Assembly: GCF_024055715.1 (NCBI RefSeq)
Contig: NZ_JAMXMV010000013.1
Span: forward strand, 1 to 64,000
Direction of reading: 5' to 3'
From: Actinoallomurus soli
GTDB lineage: Bacteria > Actinomycetota > Actinomycetes > Streptosporangiales > Streptosporangiaceae
Length of the DNA stretch: 64,000 bases
The notes under the pieces are model-generated. The model made no database searches. It was not told the origin of the DNA and saw only the letters and a list, made by a program, of their open reading frames with translations. Each line of letters starts with the position of its first letter. Within the stretch, counting starts at the first letter, position 1. This document shows positions 33,842 through 43,089 of the stretch, in pieces. The position numbers were made by a program, and so were the translations under genes.

Positions 33842-34585
33842 TCAGGCGTCCTCGTCGCGCTCGGCGATGTCGCGCAGCGCATCCAGGCGCAGGATGACGA
33901 TGCGCATCCGGCGCGTGACGACGATCCCCTCCCGCCGCCACACCGTCAGCGCGCGTGCGACGGTCTCCCGTGCCCGGCCGATCATCGTCGCCAGCTCCTG
34001 CTGGGTGAGCGGCAGCGGCAGCGTGACGGCGCCGCCGGCGCCCGGGACGCCGTAGCGTTCGGCCAGGTCGAGGAGGAGCAGGGCGAGCAGCTTGGGACCG
34101 CTCGTGCCCACCTGTGAGGTCATCCGGCGGTCGGCGTCGTCCATCCGACCGACCATCACCCGGGCGAGGACCTGCGCCGCGTGCGCGTGACTGTTGAGGA
34201 AGGAGGCGAACTGCTCGGCGGGGATCGCGAGGGCACGGACCCGGCCCAGCGCCTTGACGTTGGCCGACCGCGGCCGGCCGTTCAGCCAGCCGCTCTCGCC
34301 GATCGTGTCCGACGGGCCCCGGATGGCGAGCATGACCTCCTGACCGTCCGCACGGCCGGCCGTCACCTTCACCCACCCGTCCAGAATGATCAGGACGTGG
34401 TCGGGGTCGGCGCCCTGGCTGCACAGCAGCGTGCCGGTCGCATACTCACGAGTCCGACCGGCCGCGCGCAACGCGGCTCGTTCGGACTCCTGCAACGCCT
34501 GCCAAAACCCGTGTCTGTTCGCGAGGATCTCCTGCACCCGGTCTCCGTCTGCGCGTGACGGCAGAGGTTCGCTATTGAACCTCAT
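33842..34585 (-). CDS. Crp/Fnr-family transcriptional regulator
   Basis: This 247-aa regulator has an N-terminal cyclic-nucleotide-binding fold (LLCSQGADPDHVLIILDGWV, IGESGWLNGRPRSANVKAL) and a C-terminal winged helix with LTQQELATMIGRARETVARAL. There is no N-terminal cysteine cluster, so it is not an Fnr-type oxygen sensor. The strict cAMP phosphate-cassette arginine is replaced by a GESGWLNGRPRSA stretch that still contains Arg-Ser-Ala. The ATG at 34585 has GGAGG very close (2-nt spacer). Targets are unknown. The gene stands alone between the VWA and membrane-protein genes. Confidence 0.88.
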   Translation of the reverse strand: MRFNSEPLPSRADGDRVQEILANRHGFWQALQESERAALRAAGRTREYATGTLLCSQGADPDHVLIILDGWVKVTAGRADGQEVMLAIRGPSDTIGESGWLNGRPRSANVKALGRVRALAIPAEQFASFLNSHAHAAQVLARVMVGRMDDADRRMTSQVGTSGPKLLALLLLDLAERYGVPGAGGAVTLPLPLTQQELATMIGRARETVARALTVWRREGIVVTRRMRIVILRLDALRDIAERDEDA

Positions 34586-34693
34586 TACCTCCAGTGGACC
34601 TAATAAAGGGGAAATCTGTCTAGAGGCCGGCGCCCGGGGGCATCGGGGAGGGGGCGGAGTTCCGTGCCCCGGACGCCGGCCGGCCGAGGGGTG

Positions 34694-35197
34694 TCAGCGG
34701 TGGCCGGAGGCCAGCGCCACCGCGGCGGCGCTCCAGGTCAGGAACGCGGCACCGGCGACGTACGCCCAGGCCAGAGCGGTGCGGGTCAGGATCGCGCGGT
34801 GACGGGCGGCCGCGGTGAGCCGCCGCAGCCGCCGGAACGCCGGCGCGGCGAACTCCGGCTCGTCCGGCGGTGTTCTCGCGATGAAGCGGTGGAAGTCCTC
34901 CTGGGCGCCGGCGGTGACGGTGTGGGCGCGTGTGAGGAGCACCACGACGTAGCCGAGTGCGGCGGCCACGGGGCCGAGAGCGGCGAGCAGGACGAGGCCC
35001 GGAGCCGACCCGGTGAGCGACCGGATCGTGTCCCACTGCAGCACCACACCCATGGCGCTCGTCGTGACCACCCACCCGGCGAAGGCCGTGGCGTGGTTCG
35101 AGCGCTGCGTCATGGCGAACATCTCCGTCACGGTGGCGAACGCGGCCTCGTCGTCCCCGGGCGAGACCGGCGTTCGGCGGCTGACAGTGAACGTCAT
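34694..35197 (-). CDS. three-helix membrane protein of unknown function
   Basis: This 167-aa protein starts at ATG 35197, with GGAGGAAGG upstream. Three hydrophobic segments are visible: AFAGWVVTTSAMGVVLQW, GLVLLAALGPVAAALGYVVV and TALAWAYVAGAAFLTWSAAA. A charged cytoplasmic-type loop between helices two and three contains DFHRFIARTPPDEPEF. I do not recognise a family. It precedes the Crp regulator in the same direction with a 108-bp gap, so coregulation is possible but not shown. Confidence 0.7.
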   Translation of the reverse strand: MTFTVSRRTPVSPGDDEAAFATVTEMFAMTQRSNHATAFAGWVVTTSAMGVVLQWDTIRSLTGSAPGLVLLAALGPVAAALGYVVVLLTRAHTVTAGAQEDFHRFIARTPPDEPEFAAPAFRRLRRLTAAARHRAILTRTALAWAYVAGAAFLTWSAAAVALASGHR

Positions 35198-35309
35198 GGG
35201 CAGCCTTCCTCCCCGTGCGGGCCGCAACTTTCACCGACCCTGTCACTGAAATGAGAACGCCGAATAGTCCCCCGGAGTGCGCCAAATGACGCAAGAAATG
35301 CAAACAGTC

Positions 35310-35430
35310 ACCTAGCGGTCACCTGCCGGGATCGCCAGGAGTCGGTCACCTCCTGCGAGAACGGTCATCTACGGCAGGGCCGGTCATCTGCCGCGGGGAT
35401 CGGTCATCTGCCGCAAGGCCGGTCCTCCAC
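35310..35430. repeat. degenerate CGGTCATCTGCC repeats
   Basis: Within the ~220-bp gap between two minus-strand genes, at least five imperfect copies of CGGTCAYCTGCCGC occur (for example at 35316, 35353, 35371, 35390 and 35410) with roughly 18-37 bp spacing. They resemble the 21-bp repeats at 30338. No gene is seen. Confidence 0.5.
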
Positions 35431-35444
35431 CTTCGGCGGGCGTT

Positions 35445-36353
35445 TCACTCGTCCGCGAGCGCGCTGAGGAGACGGTCGACCGGGCTGTCCAGACCCCATC
35501 GGTCGGTCAGCGCGACGAGACGCTCGGGGTCGTGCGGCTTGCGCGGCACGCCCGCCTCGAACGCCGGCAGGGGGATGCGGGTGGCGACCCGGACGACCGT
35601 CCGTGCGGCCGCGAGGTAGTCGCGCGCCTTCTCCAGCTTCAGGCGGCTGCCCGCGGGGAAGCCCGCCGTCTCTCCCGCGTCGAGGGCCTCCTCGACGCCC
35701 TCCAAGGATCCGAACCGGGTGATGAGCGCGGCCGCGGTCTTGTCGCCGACTCCCGGCACGCCGGGCAGCCCGTCGCTCGGGTCGCCGCGCAGTGTGGCGA
35801 AGTCGGCGTACGCACGACCGGGAATGCCGTATTTCGCCGTCACCTCCGCCTCGTCGACGATCTGCAGGGCCTTGATGCCCCGCGCGGTGTACAGCACCCG
35901 TACGGGCTTGTCGTCACGGACGAGCTGGAACAGGTCGCGGTCGCCGGTCACGATGTCGACCTCGCCGTCCTCCGTGGTCGCGAGCGTGCCGATCACGTCG
36001 TCCGCCTCGTACCCGGCGGCGCCGATCCGCGCGATCCCGAACGCGTCGAGGACCTCCTCGATCACCGGGACCTGCGTGGCCAGAGCGTCCGGCGTCTGGT
36101 CGCCACCGTCCGGCGCGACCCGGTGCGCCTTGTACGACGGCAGCGCCTCCACGCGGAAGGCCGGCCGCCAGTCCGCGTCCATGCAGGCGACGAGGGAGCG
36201 CGGTGAGCGCTCCCGTACCAGACGCGCGATCATGTCGAGGAGGCCGCGCACGGCGTTGACCGGCGTGCCATCGGACGCGGTCACCGTCTCGGGCACCCCG
36301 AAGAAGGCGCGGAAGTACAGCGACGGCGTATCGAGCAGCATGAGTCCACCCAC
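35445..36353 (-). CDS. 5'-3' exonuclease (FEN/Pol I N-terminal type)
   Basis: This 302-aa protein is a stand-alone version of the 5' nuclease domain of DNA polymerase I. It shows LLDTPSLYFRAFFG, CMDADWRPAFRVEALPSYKA, GYEADDVIGTLA, VDIVTGDRDLFQLV and the helix-hairpin-helix region LRGDPSDGLPGVPGVGDKTA (about residues 180-200). The acidic metal ligands of the family are present. Starts at GTG 36353 or ATG 36341 are both possible. It probably removes RNA primers or flaps in replication and repair. Confidence 0.92.
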   Translation of the reverse strand: MGGLMLLDTPSLYFRAFFGVPETVTASDGTPVNAVRGLLDMIARLVRERSPRSLVACMDADWRPAFRVEALPSYKAHRVAPDGGDQTPDALATQVPVIEEVLDAFGIARIGAAGYEADDVIGTLATTEDGEVDIVTGDRDLFQLVRDDKPVRVLYTARGIKALQIVDEAEVTAKYGIPGRAYADFATLRGDPSDGLPGVPGVGDKTAAALITRFGSLEGVEEALDAGETAGFPAGSRLKLEKARDYLAAARTVVRVATRIPLPAFEAGVPRKPHDPERLVALTDRWGLDSPVDRLLSALADE

Positions 36354-36412
36354 GCCGCCATCCTCTCAGCTTCCGGCCCGTCGTGGCCCGGGCCGGAGAT
36401 CTCTCCCGCCGA

Positions 36413-38002
36413 TCAGACGATCTGGATGGCCACGACGCAGGTGTCGTCGTTCGGGTTGGGTGCGCCGAACGCCGACAGGACGCGGTCCAGGACGGTCTCC
36501 GGGTCGTTGCTGGCCGCCGTCTCGGCGACCCGCAGCAGCAGGTCCAGGCCGACCTGCAGGTCGCGGTCCCGCCGCTCGATCAGCCCGTCGGTATAGAGCA
36601 GCAGCAGGTCTCCGGGCTCCAGCGACGTCGTCGCGACGCCGAACTCGGCGTCATCGATCGCGCCGAGCAGCATTCCCTCGGGCGGATCGAGCGTCGTGGC
36701 CTTGCCGTCGCGGATCAGCAGCGGCGGGAAGTGGCCGCCCTGCGCCCACGTCAGCGTGCGGGTCTCCGGATCGAACCGGCCGGCCAGCGCGGTCGCGGTC
36801 AGCGACGTCGGCCAGTGCAGGGTGAGGCGGTTGAGCCAGGCCAGCAGCCGGTCGGGAGGGGCGCCGGTGAACGCGAGCCCGCTCAGGCCGTTGCGGAGCC
36901 GGGCCATCGCGGCCGCGGCGGTCCGCCCGTGCCCGGAGACGTCGCCGATCGCGAGGAAGACGCCCTCTCCGTCGATGGCGCTGGTCTCGTACCAGTCGCC
37001 GCCGACGCGGGACAGGATCCCGGCCGGGAGATAGCGGATCGCCGCCCGCAGGCCCGGCTTGTCGACGACGCGCTCGGGCAGGGGGAGGATCGAGCGCTGC
37101 ATGTCGATCGCCTGCCGGCGCTCCTCGTCGACCCGCAACTGCTCCAGCTGCCGGCGTGACGCCGTCAGCGCGCGCTCACCGCGCCGCCAGCCCGTGACGT
37201 CCTGGTAGACGCAGCGGACGGCCACCGGCCGGCCCGCCCGGTCGACCACCGGCTCACCGATCAGCCGCAGCTCACGGGTCTCCCCGTCACGCCGGATGTG
37301 GATCTCGCTGTCGACGGGCTCCCGGCCGTCGACCAGCGTGCTGATCAGGTGGGCGGTCAGCGGGACGTCCTCGGGCACGACGACCGCGGCGAGCCGGTCG
37401 AGCGGCAACGGTCCCTCCGCCGGATCACGCCCGAAGATCGCGTACACCTGGTCGGACCAGTGGCTCGCGCCGGTCGCCGGCTCCCACATCCCGCAGCCGA
37501 GGTTGCCGAGGCGCTGGGCGTGCTCGAACTGCTCGGCCAGGTCGTCGAAGACGGGCCGGGGACACACGCCGCCATCGGGCGGCGGGCCGTCCGCCGCGAC
37601 CGCCGCCGGCGGCCGCCGTCCCGCGACCGGTGACGCGGGCCGGCCGACGTCCCCGTCACCGCCGTCACCGTGGCCGTCGTCGTCGGCGTCGGCGTCGTCG
37701 GCGGGGGAGCGGGGCGCGGGAAGCGGGTCGTCGTCGCGCGCCTCCGGGGTGAACAGTAATGACGCGGCGTCCAGCGGGGTGATGCCGCTGTCCCGCGCCA
37801 GCTGGAGGAGATGGGTGTAGGCGGCGTCGACGCCGCAGCCGAGACGCTCGGCCAGCGCGCCCTTGGCCCGCTCGATCGCGGCGGTGTTCCGGAGCTTGTC
37901 ACGCAGCTGCTCGAGCTCGGCGCGGAGCCGTTCGATCGTCGCCTCCGACGTGTCCGCCTGCTCGTCTGAGGGCCTGTCGCCCGTGGTGTGAGGGAGTCCC
38001 AT
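36413..38002 (-). CDS. ANTAR-PAS-SpoIIE (PP2C) phosphatase
   Basis: This 529-aa signalling protein starts at ATG 38002. A short coiled coil (TIERLRAELEQLRDKLRNTA) leads into an ANTAR-like RNA-binding region (IERAKGALAERLGCGVDAAY ... PLDAASLLF, about residues 40-85). A PAS domain follows (GCGMWEPATGASHWSDQVYA, about 160-260). The C-terminal SpoIIE/PP2C phosphatase has GGDWYETSAIDGEGVFLAIG, DVSGHG and LLYTDGLIERRD. Such PP2C proteins usually dephosphorylate anti-anti-sigma factors. The combination with ANTAR is less common. It is divergent from the M24 peptidase gene. Confidence 0.87.
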   Translation of the reverse strand: MGLPHTTGDRPSDEQADTSEATIERLRAELEQLRDKLRNTAAIERAKGALAERLGCGVDAAYTHLLQLARDSGITPLDAASLLFTPEARDDDPLPAPRSPADDADADDDGHGDGGDGDVGRPASPVAGRRPPAAVAADGPPPDGGVCPRPVFDDLAEQFEHAQRLGNLGCGMWEPATGASHWSDQVYAIFGRDPAEGPLPLDRLAAVVVPEDVPLTAHLISTLVDGREPVDSEIHIRRDGETRELRLIGEPVVDRAGRPVAVRCVYQDVTGWRRGERALTASRRQLEQLRVDEERRQAIDMQRSILPLPERVVDKPGLRAAIRYLPAGILSRVGGDWYETSAIDGEGVFLAIGDVSGHGRTAAAAMARLRNGLSGLAFTGAPPDRLLAWLNRLTLHWPTSLTATALAGRFDPETRTLTWAQGGHFPPLLIRDGKATTLDPPEGMLLGAIDDAEFGVATTSLEPGDLLLLYTDGLIERRDRDLQVGLDLLLRVAETAASNDPETVLDRVLSAFGAPNPNDDTCVVAIQIV

Positions 38003-38409
38003 GGAGACCACTTTCGATTGTGATCGTCTGCGAGGGCGATGGTGGATCTGCTTCGGTGAGGAGGTTGTGGTGGATTGAGGTCGGTGTGACACACGAGGCC
38101 AGCGAGACGTCGCGCTCGCCTTGTGCACGCCGTGAGCGTGTACGTCATCGTAGCGATTTTCGCTGTCCGTGATGGGGTTATCGCACACAGCGAGCATCAT
38201 CCATCGGGCTTGTGCGCGTCTTGTGCATCGCCGCCGCCCCGCCACGGCCGCCTCGCCGCCGCCGTCCCCCGGGGGCGGTCGCACGCGCGCCGCCCGCCCC
38301 GGCGGATACTCGTCAGGAGACGGCGGGACGCCCACGCGGGTGACGCTCGGACGGCCCCGCGGGAGTAGATTGCCGCCGACATGTGGATCCTCAAAGGAGA
38401 GGGAACGGT
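38003..38409. other. divergent intergenic region
   Basis: This ~400-bp gap separates the divergent phosphatase and M24 peptidase genes. It contains a relatively AT-rich stretch around 38140-38200 that probably carries promoters, and GC-rich sequence nearer the peptidase gene. I see no RNA gene, repeat or clear terminator. Confidence 0.4.
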
Positions 38410-39528
38410 GTGACCAGCCCGACAGCACTATTCGAGCCCGACCGCCTCGCCCGGGTGCGCCAGGCGACCGCCGACGCCGGACTCGGCGCGCTCCTGCTGA
38501 CGCCGGGGCCCGACCTGCGCTACGTCACGGGCTATGACGCCATCCCGCTGGAGCGGCTCACGTGCCTCGTCGTGCCCGCCGCGGACGATCCCTTCCTGAT
38601 CGTGCCCCGGCTGGAGCTGGCGGCCGCGCAGGCGTCCACGGCCGGCGGGCTCGGCGTGGAGCTGGTGCCCTGGGACGAGACCGAGGACCCGTACGCGCTT
38701 GCGGCCGGGCGGCTGCCGCGTGACCTCGGCCGGGTCGGCGTCGCGGACCGGATGTGGGCGGTCATGGCCCTGCGCTTCCGCGCCGCCATGCCCGGCGTCG
38801 AGCAGGTCGCGGCGGGCCGCGTCCTCGGCGAGCTGCGCAAGCGCAAGAGCGCAGCCGAGATCGAGGCGCTGCGGGAGGCGGGCGCGGCGATCGACCGGGT
38901 GCACGCCCTGGTCCCGGCCCTGCTGAAGGCGGGCCGTACCGAACGTGAGGTCGGCCGCGACATCGCCGAGGCGATCCTGGCCGAGGGGCACGCGACCGTG
39001 GACTTCGTCATCGTCGGATCCGGGCCCAACGGCGCCAGCCCGCACCACGAGCTGTCCGACCGGGTGATCCAGGCCGGCGAGCCCGTCGTCGTCGACATCG
39101 GCGGCACGATGCCGAGCGGGTACTGCTCCGACGAGACCCGCGTGTACGCCGTGGGGGAGGCGCCGGCGGACTTCCACGCCTACTACGCGGTGCTGAAGGA
39201 GGCGCAGGAGGCCGCCCGCGCCGCCGTCCGTCCCGGTGTCGCGCCCGAGGCGGTCGACGCCGCGGCCCGCGAGGTGATCGCGGCCGCCGGGTACGGCGAG
39301 TACTTCATCCACCGGACCGGCCACGGCATCGGCCTGGAGACGCACGAGGAGCCCTACATCGTGGCGGGCAACGCCGAGCCGCTCGAGCCGGGGATGGCCT
39401 TCTCCATCGAGCCGGGGATCTACCCGGGGCCGCACGGGGCGCGCATCGAGGACATCGTCGTGTGCACCGCCGACGGCCACGAGAGCGTCAACCACATCAC
39501 CCGCGACCTCATCGTGGTCGACGCCTGA
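38410..39528 (+). CDS. M24-family metallopeptidase (Xaa-Pro dipeptidase type)
   Basis: This 372-aa cytoplasmic aminopeptidase-P/prolidase-like enzyme starts at GTG 38410 with AAAGGAGA upstream. It has a creatinase N-terminal domain and a pita-bread catalytic domain. The five metal ligands are visible: Asp in VVVDIGGTMPSGYCSDETR (two), His in FIHRTGHGIGLETHEEP, Glu in FSIEPGIY and Glu in ARIEDIV. It is similar in length to PepQ-type proteins. It is convergent with the LarA-like gene after a 21-bp gap. Confidence 0.92.
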   Translation: MTSPTALFEPDRLARVRQATADAGLGALLLTPGPDLRYVTGYDAIPLERLTCLVVPAADDPFLIVPRLELAAAQASTAGGLGVELVPWDETEDPYALAAGRLPRDLGRVGVADRMWAVMALRFRAAMPGVEQVAAGRVLGELRKRKSAAEIEALREAGAAIDRVHALVPALLKAGRTEREVGRDIAEAILAEGHATVDFVIVGSGPNGASPHHELSDRVIQAGEPVVVDIGGTMPSGYCSDETRVYAVGEAPADFHAYYAVLKEAQEAARAAVRPGVAPEAVDAAAREVIAAAGYGEYFIHRTGHGIGLETHEEPYIVAGNAEPLEPGMAFSIEPGIYPGPHGARIEDIVVCTADGHESVNHITRDLIVVDA

Positions 39529-39549
39529 CCACTCCGCCGCAGGAGATCC

Positions 39550-40830
39550 TCAGGCCGTCCCTCCGGTGAGGTACGGGATGGTCTGGGGCCCTTCGGGCAG
39601 CACGCAGACCCGTGCGCCGGGGCCCGCCTGGGCGAGGGCGTCCGCGACGGTCGCGGAGATGTCGCGGGTCTGCTCCAGGTGCGCGGCGGCCAGTTCCTCG
39701 TCGCCGAGGTGGGAGGTGTGCATCACCACCCGGGCGCCCGCCTGGATGCGGGCCTGGATCTGCACCTGCCACTGGTCGGGGACCGTGCGCGGGCGCGCGG
39801 AGATGCCGGCGAGCAGCGCCTGCGGGGACGGCGCCGAGGCCAGCACCTCGCGGTACGACCCGTGGTCGGGGAACCCGTCGCGGCACTCCGCCGCGCAGAC
39901 GATCACGCCGCCGGGCCGGACGACCTGGTAGGCCGCGGACATGCCCTTGACGGCCTGGTACAGGTTCTGATCGAGGGGATATCCGGCGTTGGTGGTCACC
40001 ACCACGTCGAACGGCGCTTCCAGCGGGCACATCGCCGCCTCCCGCGCGGCGGCCGTGGCGGCGGCGTGCATGGCCGGGAGGTCCCCGCCGAAGGCGGCGA
40101 CGATCTCCTTGTCCCCGTTGAGGATCACGTCAAGGCCGAAGGTGACGCCGGTGGCGGCCGCGATGGCGCGTATGTCGTCGTGGACGGGGTTGCCGTGGGT
40201 GACGCCCCAGGTCGCCGAGGGGTGCCCGATGCGGGCGGCGTCGTGCAGCGTCAGCACGGTCTCCAGCCCGGCCAGCCCGGGGGCGACGAGCTTGGGGCCG
40301 CCGGAGAAGCCCGCGAAGAAGTGCGGCTCGACGAAGCCCGTCGTGATGCGCACGTCGGCGTCGATCCAGGCGCTGTTCAGCCACACGGGCACACCGGCGC
40401 CGTGGACGCCGGCGTAGGTCAGGGACGCGGTGTCCCGCGCGTCGTGGTTGATGACGCGGACCGTGTCGACCACCGCGTCGCCGAACATCTCGCGCAGCTC
40501 GGCGTCGGTGTTGCCGCGGTGGGTGCCGGTCGCGACCAGGACCGTGACGTCGCCGGGGTCGACGATGCCGGCGAGCTCCTCGATGATCGCCGGAATCATG
40601 AGGTGGCGCGGCTGCGGCCGGGTGCCGTCGCAGGCGGAGATCGCCACGGTCTGCCCGGGGCGGATGCGGTCGCGCAGCGCCGGTCCGGCGACGGGTGAGC
40701 GCAGCGCGGCCCGCAGCGCGGCGGCCGGGTCCGGGGCGGCGGGATGGTGCCGTGGGGTGACGACGGTCGTGGCCGCGTCCGGCAGCTCGATCTCCAGCCC
40801 CGTTTCCCCGTACGCCAGCCGGACCCGCAT
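39550..40830 (-). CDS. larA: LarA-like nickel-pincer racemase
   Basis: This 426-aa protein of the lactate racemase LarA family (DUF2088) starts at ATG 40830, with GAGGAGG 5 nt upstream. Family marks are ISACDGTRPQPRHLMIPAI, LVATGTHRGNTDAELREMFG, EPHFFAGFSGGPKLVAPGLA (with the lysine that binds the cofactor), LTLHDAARIGHP and NAGYPLDQNLYQAVKGMSA. LarA homologues racemise various 2-hydroxy acids. No LarB, LarC or LarE cofactor-synthesis genes are in the window, so the substrate and the supply of cofactor are open. The symbol is by family only. Confidence 0.82.
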   Translation of the reverse strand: MRVRLAYGETGLEIELPDAATTVVTPRHHPAAPDPAAALRAALRSPVAGPALRDRIRPGQTVAISACDGTRPQPRHLMIPAIIEELAGIVDPGDVTVLVATGTHRGNTDAELREMFGDAVVDTVRVINHDARDTASLTYAGVHGAGVPVWLNSAWIDADVRITTGFVEPHFFAGFSGGPKLVAPGLAGLETVLTLHDAARIGHPSATWGVTHGNPVHDDIRAIAAATGVTFGLDVILNGDKEIVAAFGGDLPAMHAAATAAAREAAMCPLEAPFDVVVTTNAGYPLDQNLYQAVKGMSAAYQVVRPGGVIVCAAECRDGFPDHGSYREVLASAPSPQALLAGISARPRTVPDQWQVQIQARIQAGARVVMHTSHLGDEELAAAHLEQTRDISATVADALAQAGPGARVCVLPEGPQTIPYLTGGTA

Positions 40831-40984
40831 CGCGCCTCCTCGACCCGGCCGGAACGACAGCCGGTGATAGCCCAGGACGTACCGTACGTCTCCTCTGGGT
40901 GATAGCGCCCACTTAGTTGGACGTCCTACTATTTCTGCGGCGCCCCTCAGCGTGGAGGGGCTCGATGCCGGAGGCGAGTGGACG

Positions 40985-42133
40985 ATGGGCGTTGATCGCG
41001 AACTGCCGACACCGGAGGCGTATGAGCTGCTCGAGCTGACCCGTGACCTGGTCGCCGCGGAGCTCGCCCCGCGGGCCGCCGCCGACGAGGAGGCCGCCCG
41101 GTTCCCCCGCGACGTCTTCCGCACGCTCGGCCGGGCGGGACTGCTCGGGCTGCCGTATCCGGAGGAGTTCGGCGGTGGCGGCCAGCCGTACGAGGTCTAC
41201 CTGCAGGTCGTGGAGGAGCTGGCCGCGGGCTGGCTCGCGGTCGGCCTCGGGGTCGGCGTGCACACGCTCGCGTGCTTCCCGGTCGCGGCGTACGGCTCGG
41301 ACGAACAACGGCGACGGCTCCTGCCCGAGCTGATCGGCGGCGAACCGCTGGGCGCGTACTGCCTGTCCGAGCCGCACTCGGGGTCCGACGCGGCCGCGCT
41401 CGCCACCAAGGCGTACCTCGACGGCGGTGCGTACACCGTCAACGGCACCAAGGCGTGGATCACCCACGGCGGGCACGCCGACTTCTACACCCTCTTCGCC
41501 CGGACGGCCCCCGACAAGAGCCGCGGCATCTCCTGCCTCCACGTTCCCGGCGACGCACGCGGCGTCCGCGCGGCCCCGCCGGAGAAGAAGATGGGCCTGC
41601 GCTCGTCGCCGACCGCGCAGGTGCACTTCGACGACGTCCGCGTCGCCGAGGGCGACCGGATCGGCGCGGAGGGCCAGGGTCTCCCGATCGCGCTGTCGGC
41701 CCTGGACGGCGGGCGGCTCGGCATCGCCGCCTGCGCCGTGGGCGTGGCCCAGGCGGCGCTGGACACGGCGGTCGCCTACGCCCGCGAGCGCCGGCAGTTC
41801 GGGCAGCGGGTCGCCGACTTCCAGGGGATGCGGTTCATGCTCGCCGACATGGCCACGGGTGTGGCGGCGGCACGGGCGCTGTACCTGTCCGCGGCCCGCC
41901 GCCGCGACGCCGGCCGGCCCTACGGCACGCAGGCGGCGATGGCCAAGCTGTTCGCCACCGACACCGCCATGCGCGTGGCGACCGACGCGGTGCAGGTGCT
42001 CGGCGGCTACGGGTACGTCAGCGACTTCCCCGCCGAGCGGTTCATGCGCGAGGCGAAGGTCCTGCAGATCGTGGAGGGGACGAACCAGATCCAGCGGATG
42101 GTGATCGGCCGGCACCTGGCCGATCCGCGGTGA
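40985..42133 (+). CDS. acyl-CoA dehydrogenase
   Basis: This 382-aa flavoenzyme oxidises acyl-CoA to enoyl-CoA. It begins at ATG 40985 with GGAGG upstream. Family motifs include YCLSEPHSGSDAAAL (first signature), NGTKAWITHGGHADFYTLF, the second region QVLGGYGYVSDFPAERFMRE, and IVEGTNQIQRMVIGRHL, in which Glu is the catalytic base of the short-chain type. It stands alone between the LarA-like gene and the Lrp regulator gene. Substrate length cannot be read from the sequence. Confidence 0.93.
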   Translation: MGVDRELPTPEAYELLELTRDLVAAELAPRAAADEEAARFPRDVFRTLGRAGLLGLPYPEEFGGGGQPYEVYLQVVEELAAGWLAVGLGVGVHTLACFPVAAYGSDEQRRRLLPELIGGEPLGAYCLSEPHSGSDAAALATKAYLDGGAYTVNGTKAWITHGGHADFYTLFARTAPDKSRGISCLHVPGDARGVRAAPPEKKMGLRSSPTAQVHFDDVRVAEGDRIGAEGQGLPIALSALDGGRLGIAACAVGVAQAALDTAVAYARERRQFGQRVADFQGMRFMLADMATGVAAARALYLSAARRRDAGRPYGTQAAMAKLFATDTAMRVATDAVQVLGGYGYVSDFPAERFMREAKVLQIVEGTNQIQRMVIGRHLADPR

Positions 42134-42241
42134 CGCGGGGTGGCGCGGCCCGGGGGCGGCGGCATGGCCGGCGACGTGCCGCCCGGAAGTGGCCGCGGGC
42201 ACTTCCGCCGCGAAACCGTCCATCGCGATAGGTTCTGAGGC

Positions 42242-42682
42242 GTGGAGGACATCGACCGGCAGATCGTGGGCCTGCTCGCCGAGGACGGCCGTATGAGCTT
42301 CACGGACCTGGCGCGGGAGACGGGCCTGTCCGTGTCGGCCGTGCACCAGCGGGTGCGGCGGCTGCAGAAACGAGGCGTGATCAAGGGTTATTCGGCGGTG
42401 CTCGACCATGAGGCGGTCGGCCTGCCGCTCACCGCGTTCATCTCGATCAAGCCGATCGACCCGGCGGCCCCGGACGACGCGCCGGAGAAGCTCGCCCACC
42501 TTCAGGAGATCGAGGCGTGCCACTCGGTCGCCGGCGAGGAGAGCTACATCTTGAAGGTGCGGGTGGCCTCGCCGTTCGCGCTGGAGGAGCTGCTCCAGCA
42601 GATCCGGGCCGCCGCGAACGTCTCGACCCGGACCACGGTCGTCCTGAGCACCCCCTACGAGGGCCGTCCGCCCCGCCTGTGA
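42242..42682 (+). CDS. Lrp/AsnC-family transcriptional regulator
   Basis: This 146-aa regulator has an N-terminal winged helix (IDRQIVGLLAEDGRMSFTDL, ARETGLSVSAVHQRVRRLQK) and a C-terminal RAM ligand-binding domain (LPLTAFISIKPID ... CHSVAGEESYILKVRV). The GTG start has no Shine-Dalgarno; TAGGTT at 42229-42234 lies 7 nt upstream, so it may be leaderless. Ligand is probably an amino acid. It might regulate the preceding acyl-CoA dehydrogenase gene. Confidence 0.92.
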   Translation: MEDIDRQIVGLLAEDGRMSFTDLARETGLSVSAVHQRVRRLQKRGVIKGYSAVLDHEAVGLPLTAFISIKPIDPAAPDDAPEKLAHLQEIEACHSVAGEESYILKVRVASPFALEELLQQIRAAANVSTRTTVVLSTPYEGRPPRL

Positions 42683-42885
42683 GGAGGGCGGCCCGGGCCG
42701 TTCCCCGCGCGCTCGCGGCGGACTTACTTTGTAAAGGGCGGTGCCGTCTCCGGTCCGCGAAGAATCCGCCGTGATGCCACGGACTCGCCACAACTGAGCC
42801 TCGTGGACGCCGTGGACAGCACGTTCGCCAACCCGTGGTCGCCGGGTCGTCGCCTTCGGGCTGCGGGCTCGCGAGAGTACTCGCC
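42683..42885. other. intergenic region with TTTAC/GTAAA dyad
   Basis: This 203-bp gap contains CTTACTTTGTAAAG at 42723-42736 followed by GGCGG, a short dyad partly similar to the 20-bp motif at 15 and 56555 (shared GTAAAGG). It is likely part of the promoter of the next two genes. Nothing else is evident. Confidence 0.35.
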
Positions 42886-43089
42886 ATGTCTACGCGAATG
42901 CGCCGGGGCACGGCCTCGGGCACAGGGGATTGGCTGCTGGTGTTCCTCCAGGCGAGGGACGCCCCGCCGCGCCGCTGGCACGGCACGGCGACCGGACCGG
43001 GGGAGTGGCTCCTGGTCTTCCTGGAGGCGGCACGGGCCGGCCGGATGATCGCCACCGGGCTCGAACCCGTACGCGCGAGGGGGGCCTAG
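42886..43089 (+). CDS. 67-aa protein with an internal repeat
   Basis: This small protein starts at ATG 42886. The core holds two similar segments, TASGTGDWLLVFLQARDA and TATGPGEWLLVFLEAARA, separated by PPRRWHG. Each contains a short hydrophobic WLLVFL helix, probably too short to span a membrane. The TAG stop overlaps the GTG of the next gene (TAGTG), so the two are translationally coupled. I recognise no family. An ATG start with no strong Shine-Dalgarno makes the exact start uncertain; the frame opens at 42835. Confidence 0.55.
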   Translation: MSTRMRRGTASGTGDWLLVFLQARDAPPRRWHGTATGPGEWLLVFLEAARAGRMIATGLEPVRARGA

